Below, piece after piece: positions 16,203-19,410 of a DNA stretch of 19,410 nt. The stretch comes from Gammaproteobacteria bacterium (GTDB lineage Bacteria; Pseudomonadota; Gammaproteobacteria; UBA9214). The stretch spans positions 1-19,410 of the forward strand of contig JAUVNM010000004.1 of the NCBI GenBank assembly GCA_030599705.1. The letters run 5' to 3'. The translations under genes were made by a program, and so were the position numbers. Numbering within the stretch: the stretch's first letter is position 1; each line of letters begins with the position of its first letter. Under the pieces are notes generated by a model. It was not told where the DNA came from, ran no database searches, and saw only the letters and a list, made by a program, of their open reading frames with translations.

Positions 16203-16940
16203 ATGAAAGACGCTATCCTGGGTTTTGGGTACCTGCGCGAAGGTTTACACCTGATACGCCTGCCCGGACTGCGGCGTTATGTGGCCGTCCCGCTGCTGGT
16301 CAGCACACTGGTATTTAGCGCGGCCATTTATTTCGGTATCCACTGGCTCGGCATCCTGCTGGACTGGTTGCTGGGTTATCTCCCCGGCTGGCTTGACTGG
16401 CTGCGCTACCTGTTGTGGCCATTGTTCGCACTGACCGGCGTGCTGGTCGTGTTCTACACTTTTTCGATTATCACCAACCTGATCGCCGCGCCGTTCAATG
16501 GCCTGCTGGCAGAAGCGATAGAACGTCACCTGATGGGCCAGCCGGTTGACGAGGCCGGCGGCTGGCGGGCACTGCTGAACGATGTCATCCCGAGCATCCT
16601 CTCCGAATTGCGCAAGTTGTTGTACTTTGTCCTGCGCGCGGCGCCCCTCGCCGTGCTGTTCCTGGTGCCGGGCGTCAATCTTGCCGCGCCGTTTATCTGG
16701 GCCCTGTTCAGTGCATGGATGCTGTCAATCGAATACGCCGACTACCCGATGGGCAACCACCAGCTGCATTTCACGGCACAACGGAAACAGCTGCGCAGCC
16801 GGCGCCTGCTGGCATACGGATTCGGCGGCGGATCGCTGCTGCTGACCATGATCCCGGTGGTGAATTTTATTGCCATGCCGGCATCGGTGGCGGGGGCCAC
16901 GGCGATGTGGGTGCGTGAATTCAGGGAAATGCAGGATTAA
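16203..16940 (+). CDS. cysZ: CysZ-family (EI24) membrane protein, probable sulfate transporter
   Basis: This 245-residue integral membrane protein has the EI24/CysZ layout. A short cytoplasmic N-terminus (MKDAILGFGYLREGLHLI) is followed by hydrophobic segments at about 25-50, 65-90, 140-165 and 205-232. Conserved stretches include SIITNLIAAPFNGLLAEAIE (interior) and SIEYADYPMGNH. In E. coli CysZ mediates high-affinity sulfate or sulfite uptake feeding cysteine synthesis. I choose the ATG, preceded by GAGAAA; the TTG five codons upstream is less likely. The gene starts 27 bases after the repeat and is followed immediately by another inverted repeat. No cysteine genes are adjacent, so the pathway link is from family knowledge only. 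Confidence 0.92.
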   Translation: MKDAILGFGYLREGLHLIRLPGLRRYVAVPLLVSTLVFSAAIYFGIHWLGILLDWLLGYLPGWLDWLRYLLWPLFALTGVLVVFYTFSIITNLIAAPFNGLLAEAIERHLMGQPVDEAGGWRALLNDVIPSILSELRKLLYFVLRAAPLAVLFLVPGVNLAAPFIWALFSAWMLSIEYADYPMGNHQLHFTAQRKQLRSRRLLAYGFGGGSLLLTMIPVVNFIAMPASVAGATAMWVREFREMQD

Positions 16941-16941
16941 C

Positions 16942-17022
16942 AAAAAGGGGACAGATTTATTTTCACAAGATAATCGGCATTTAATCACACGCCTGGTAGG
17001 AAAATAAATCAGTCCCCTTTTT
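16942..17022. repeat. 23-bp inverted repeat (AAAAAGGGGACAGATTTATT type), likely bidirectional terminator
   Basis: The arms at 16942-16964 and 17000-17022 match at 22 of 23 positions, with a 35-base spacer. The A-run outside the left arm and the T-run outside the right arm give a hairpin followed by U-rich sequence on both strands. This would suit termination of the convergent cysZ and orphan genes. The GGGGACAGATTTATTTTC motif resembles dispersed palindromes that accompany RAYT/Y1-type transposases (from memory). It begins one base after the cysZ stop. Confidence 0.8.
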
Positions 17023-17037
17023 GCTTTTTTGTGCTCA

Positions 17038-17448
17038 TTACCATTTTAGTTTGAATCCGAAGAACAAACTCCGCTCGGTATTGCCCACGTCCTTGAATTC
17101 CAGGGCAAGCGTCTTGCTTTTGTTCAAATCCAGCCGTGCTCCATTAATTACCACGCCGAGAGCCGCGCCCATGAGGTTAACCCCCTGCTTGGGTATACCG
17201 ATCGACTCAAGCGTATCTCTTGAGAAAGACACCAGGTTATTACGCACAAGTCTTCGATTGCCGCGATACGTCTCCTCGTACTCCCGGAGTGACATATTCA
17301 TATCGACCCGGTGAAAGTATTGGTGTTTAACTCCCCATTGGTAGGGTGCGTGTCCCAGGTTGATGAGAGCAGCCTCCCGGTCTTCCGCATGGGCTATTGA
17401 GCTTGTCGCCAAGAGGCAGGCTGACACAGTTATTATTGTACGAATCAC
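17038..17448 (-). CDS. Orphan exported protein
   Basis: This is a 136-residue protein with a signal peptide (IRTIITVSACLLATSSIAHA, predicted cleavage AHA-ED). The mature part is about 115 residues and basic, with a Tyr/His/Arg-rich centre. Its C-terminus alternates hydrophobic and polar residues (RSLFFGFKLKW) and ends in Trp, like an outer-membrane beta-strand terminus. I do not recognise a family. The GTG at 17448 is chosen because GAGGGGG lies 5 bases upstream; a GTG two codons earlier would overlap that site. It is convergent with cysZ across the 16942-17022 repeat and has AT-rich sequence upstream, consistent with accessory DNA. The function is unknown. Confidence 0.68.
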   Translation of the reverse strand: MIRTIITVSACLLATSSIAHAEDREAALINLGHAPYQWGVKHQYFHRVDMNMSLREYEETYRGNRRLVRNNLVSFSRDTLESIGIPKQGVNLMGAALGVVINGARLDLNKSKTLALEFKDVGNTERSLFFGFKLKW

Positions 17449-17741
17449 GCGCACCCCCTCAGATGTCTGTTCGTGATTGATCAGGGTATCCAGTTATATT
17501 TATTACCAGCCTTCTTTGATTTATTGACTGGTTATATTAGAGATTACACTCACCAGAGCACATTACCAAAAGCTAACATATGCAGGTTTTATGGAAGGCC
17601 ATTTAAGCCATAGATAAAACTAATCTAGCGGGTGATAGCCTGAAAAAATGGAAAGGATAGGAACCGGACAGACAGCTATTTCCTCTTTTAGAATCAGTCT
17701 GCAGATCGTATCTCGGCCACTTTCGGACAGTTAGCACAATC
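17449..17741. other. AT-rich gap upstream of the orphan gene
   Basis: I see no convincing gene or promoter pair here. It is clearly more AT-rich than the core genes. It holds an imperfect GTTTTATGG/CCATA-AAAC inverted match around 17588-17620 and one copy of the 13-base direct repeat TAGAATCAGTCTG (17689-17701), whose second copy is at 19311-19323. Confidence 0.5.
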
Positions 17742-17766
17742 AAAAACGGCAACCCGAAGGCTGCCG
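17742..17766 (-). terminator. Rho-independent terminator with UUCG tetraloop
   Basis: Read on the minus strand, the arms CGGCAGCC and GGTTGCCG pair over 8 bp (one G-U) around a UUCG loop and are followed by five U residues. It lies 18 bases after the stop of the alkylsulfatase-like remnant and is textbook in form. It probably belonged to that gene and now may terminate the fibronectin-domain gene. Confidence 0.85.
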
Positions 17767-17783
17767 CTCTTACTGCCTGCTTG

Positions 17784-17894
17784 TTAAGGTGTCACCATAT
17801 TGAACCAGAAATCAAAGCTGTCGAGACAGGACAGCATCTCATCCAGTTTTGCCTGACTGCCTGTAATATTCACCTTCCCCTTCGACAAAGTGGC
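17784..17894 (-). pseudogene. Remnant of an alkylsulfatase-type C-terminus (SCP2-like domain)
   Basis: About 37 codons remain open up to a stop at 17784-17786. They read GKVNITGSQAKLDEMLSCLD and then SFDFWFNMVTP before the stop. This closely resembles the C-terminal end of linear alkylsulfatases (a GKVxVxGD-xxKL-xELLxLLDxFDFWFNIVTP-like pattern, from memory), where an SCP2-like domain closes the protein. The similarity fades upstream of about 17895, the frame has a stop at about 17928-17930, and no start remains. The catalytic metallo-beta-lactamase domain is absent. The gene's terminator survives just downstream. Interpretation: the bulk of the gene was deleted or replaced by the DNA carrying the fibronectin-domain gene. 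Confidence 0.7.
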
Positions 17895-17931
17895 CGCCGC
17901 CCACCGGAACCTGGAATCCGGCCACTGTTAA

Positions 17932-18696
17932 CTATTGAGTTTGTTTTGTGGCCATACTGGAGTACCCGCTATCCCGGCCATCAGTGTCACGGGTGGTAAC
18001 TACCAGATAATAAGTCCCTGCCGGAAGATCGGTAACAGTCACCGCCGTGGCAGAACCATCACTTATGAAAAACGAATCCGGATAGTTTCCACTTGATGCA
18101 CCATAGTGCACGGTGTAGCCGGCAATCTCACTCAGCGCAATAGCAGTACCATCGGTGCGCGCAACCGGTGCAACCCAACTCAGGTTTACAGAACCTGTTC
18201 CCGGCTGGTTACCACTGGTTCCGCTATTCCCGGTATCCGTATTTCCGCCTGAAGTGATACTACTGTCATCCTCGTTATCAAGCCCGGCCTCGAACAAAAT
18301 CGACCACCCATCAATAACGAATCCCTGCGTACGCGTGTGCCTGAACAGGAGTGTGTTGTTGCCATCCCTCCAGTATGAGGCCGGTGTGCTGATCGTTATA
18401 TTTGCCGATTTCCTGTCATTGGCACTGACCCCGGCCGCTCCAAACAACGGAATCGCCGTGTTCCCGTTAATAACCAGTTCACCCTCATTCGGGAAATCGG
18501 CATCGTAGGCAACCAGGGTAAGTAGCCCGTTGACCGTGTTTGCCGGCTTGCTGAGCGTGAGTGTTACCGAGACTTCCTCGGGCGTTCTCCCCTGCAGATC
18601 TGCAAGGGTAGCAACTGCACTGCTAGCGGAAGAAACGAAGAGTAAGACGAAAAAAGTTTTAACAAGAATTTTTCCCAAATCATCAAATTTTTTCAT
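17932..18696 (-). CDS. Exported protein with C-terminal fibronectin type III domain
   Basis: This 254-residue protein has a signal peptide (hydrophobic core VKTFFVLLFVSSASSAVA, about 12-29). A beta-rich N-terminal domain (about 40-137) includes VAYDADFPNEGELVINGN and YWRDGNNTLLFRHT and may be a carbohydrate- or ligand-binding sandwich. A Gly/Ser/Thr/Asn-rich linker spans about 143-168. The fibronectin type III domain (about 168-250) shows VNLSWVAP, IAGYTVHYGASSGNY and DLPAGTYYLVVTTRD. It is probably surface-exposed or secreted; no anchor, LPXTG or PEP-CTERM signal is visible at its end. No good Shine-Dalgarno precedes the ATG. It ends next to the alkylsulfatase remnant, whose terminator it may use. 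The AT-rich surroundings suggest acquired DNA. Confidence 0.82.
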   Translation of the reverse strand: MKKFDDLGKILVKTFFVLLFVSSASSAVATLADLQGRTPEEVSVTLTLSKPANTVNGLLTLVAYDADFPNEGELVINGNTAIPLFGAAGVSANDRKSANITISTPASYWRDGNNTLLFRHTRTQGFVIDGWSILFEAGLDNEDDSSITSGGNTDTGNSGTSGNQPGTGSVNLSWVAPVARTDGTAIALSEIAGYTVHYGASSGNYPDSFFISDGSATAVTVTDLPAGTYYLVVTTRDTDGRDSGYSSMATKQTQ

Positions 18697-18799
18697 TGGA
18701 TTTTATCTACTGTCATGTTGAAGGCTGAATTCAATGCATGGCCGGTGGCTATCCCCACAGACCAACAATCATCACGCGTAATAATTATTGGGAATCAAC

Positions 18800-18943
18800 A
18801 TGTTGCTAGATATAAATCCATGGAAAATCCAAACTGAAAACATCCCTGAATCAAACGATATGTTGTTCACAACAGCTATTACTCATCAGAAGAGCAATGT
18901 CCGTGCCATTGGTGGTTCAGGAGTTACTAATATGCTGAATTAA
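18800..18943 (+). CDS. Possible 47-residue ORF (weak)
   Basis: An ATG is preceded 5 bases upstream by GGGAA, a partial Shine-Dalgarno, and opens 47 codons ending in TAA. The product (starting MLLDINPWKIQTENIPES) is hydrophilic, has no signal peptide or membrane helix, and matches no family I know. It is divergent from the fibronectin-domain gene. A frame of this length arises easily by chance in AT-rich DNA. Confidence 0.18.
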   Translation: MLLDINPWKIQTENIPESNDMLFTTAITHQKSNVRAIGGSGVTNMLN

Positions 18944-18973
18944 ATGAATTTTATTTGGGGCGGGACAGGAAAG

Positions 18974-18992
18974 GCTGGTGGTAACCACCAGC
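18974..18992. repeat. Perfect 9-bp palindrome
   Basis: GCTGGTGGT and ACCACCAGC arms are separated by a single A. The centre is too short for a stable hairpin loop without opening some pairs, so a dimeric protein-binding site is as likely as an RNA structure. No U-run follows on either strand. Confidence 0.4.
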
Positions 18993-19162
18993 GATAGTCG
19001 GCTATTGACGACGGATTTACCGGGTTTCACAGATCATGTTGATACATATGAATTAATAATGTCTCGCCAGAACGACAGGACGTAGGTCTAGCCCGCGTGC
19101 ATGGTAGTCAGTAGCAACCGGTAGAGGGGTGCGCAGTCGCAGGCGCTGCGACAGAGGGTTAC

Positions 19163-19228
19163 GATCAGACGATCAACGAATACCCGTATCACTCTTGTCT
19201 GGTTGCGGGAACCCTGATGCAGCACAAT
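19163..19228 (-). pseudogene. Possible LysR-type regulator C-terminal remnant
   Basis: A minus-strand stretch reads IVLHQGSRNQTRVIRVFVD and continues RLI. Its spacing matches the usual LysR C-terminal pattern SR-x(6)-R-x-F-[IV]-D-x-L. A TAA lies three codons upstream of this stretch and no helix-turn-helix domain is present, so it can only be a fragment. The match is short and based on memory of the family; chance is not excluded. Confidence 0.3.
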
Positions 19229-19360
19229 GAAAAATTACGTATACATTTGACGGTCATGACGTGACCCGCGAATGTCGCATTTGGGTTCCGTCTTTTCGGG
19301 AAATCTTATATAGAATCAGTCTGTACGGTAACTCCCGTTAAGTGGCCATCGGTACAGAAG

Positions 19361-19383
19361 AAAAAACTGCCCCGTAGGGCAAT
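19361..19383 (-). terminator. Rho-independent terminator with UACG tetraloop
   Basis: On the minus strand the stem TGCCC/GGGCA (extended by a U-G and an A-U pair) surrounds a UACG loop and is followed by six U residues. A TAA TGA double stop at 19389-19384 overlaps its foot. It suggests that a minus-strand gene ends at the very edge of the window (last codons read SSTPAST), with its body outside. Confidence 0.7.
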
Positions 19384-19410
19384 TCATTAAGTACTTGCTG
19401 GTGTCGATGA

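Larger units (their letters stand above)
18697..19410. other. AT-richer gene-poor right end
   Basis: About 700 bases hold no full-length gene. They contain a possible 47-codon ORF, a short palindrome, a possible LysR C-terminal remnant, one copy of a 13-base direct repeat and a minus-strand terminator. The rest shows stops in all frames and no recognisable structure. Confidence 0.5.

Noticed and set aside
17588..17620. Imperfect inverted match GTTTTATGG / CCATAGATAAAAC
   Set aside because: It needs a 3-base bulge, has no covariation evidence or U-run, and such matches are expected by chance in AT-rich DNA.
17781..17999. 72-codon plus-strand frame over the alkylsulfatase stub
   Set aside because: It is antisense to the recognisable SCP2-like tail and overlaps the end of the fibronectin gene. 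It has no ribosome-binding site or signal.
18960..19040. Possible riboswitch upstream of the fibronectin gene
   Set aside because: The only structure is a 9-bp palindrome with a one-base centre; no conserved c-di-GMP or other riboswitch core could be traced, and it is nearly 300 bases from the start codon.
19110..19262. Plus-strand 49-codon open stretch (contains EGYDQTINEYPYHSCLVAG)
   Set aside because: It looks protein-like but lacks a start codon after the upstream TAG and has no family resemblance. The opposite strand gives a better, though weak, LysR-like match.

Overview
The window looks like part of a gammaproteobacterial chromosome. The evidence is the smc-zipA-ligA cluster (ZipA is restricted to Gammaproteobacteria), a yciB-yciI-bolA-PPIase run, a CysZ homologue and a short-form QueF. 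The genus cannot be fixed from the sequence. A free-living aquatic or sediment species is a guess.

Layout: (1) 48-3006, plus strand: an unrecognised conserved-looking protein, then YciB, a YciI-like protein, BolA and a parvulin-type PPIase lipoprotein in a tight run. (2) 3024-3105: three REP-like hairpins between convergent genes. (3) 3126-7655, minus strand: a probable four-gene operon, read in the order exported rhodanese, membrane GGDEF/EAL protein, tiny lipoprotein, and a MinD/FlhG-like ATPase with an altered Walker A motif. (4) 7811-14091, minus strand: smc, zipA and ligA, covering chromosome organisation, division and replication/repair. (5) 14231-16940, plus strand: queF, an FGGY sugar kinase and a CysZ-like protein, separated by palindromic repeats. 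(6) 17038-19410: an accessory, visibly more AT-rich end with an orphan exported protein, an exported fibronectin type III protein and decayed gene ends. The clearest remnant is the C-terminus of an alkylsulfatase-type protein that still has its terminator.

Two themes stand out. First, at least five unrelated kinds of palindromic or REP-like repeat lie in gene gaps, with no transposase in the window; one supplies the last codons of the sugar kinase. Second, the 3126-7655 cluster joins c-di-GMP turnover to an unusual P-loop ATPase and two exported small proteins. It is the best candidate here for an undescribed functional unit, but its function is inference.

No tRNA, rRNA, CRISPR array, transposase or integrase was recognised.
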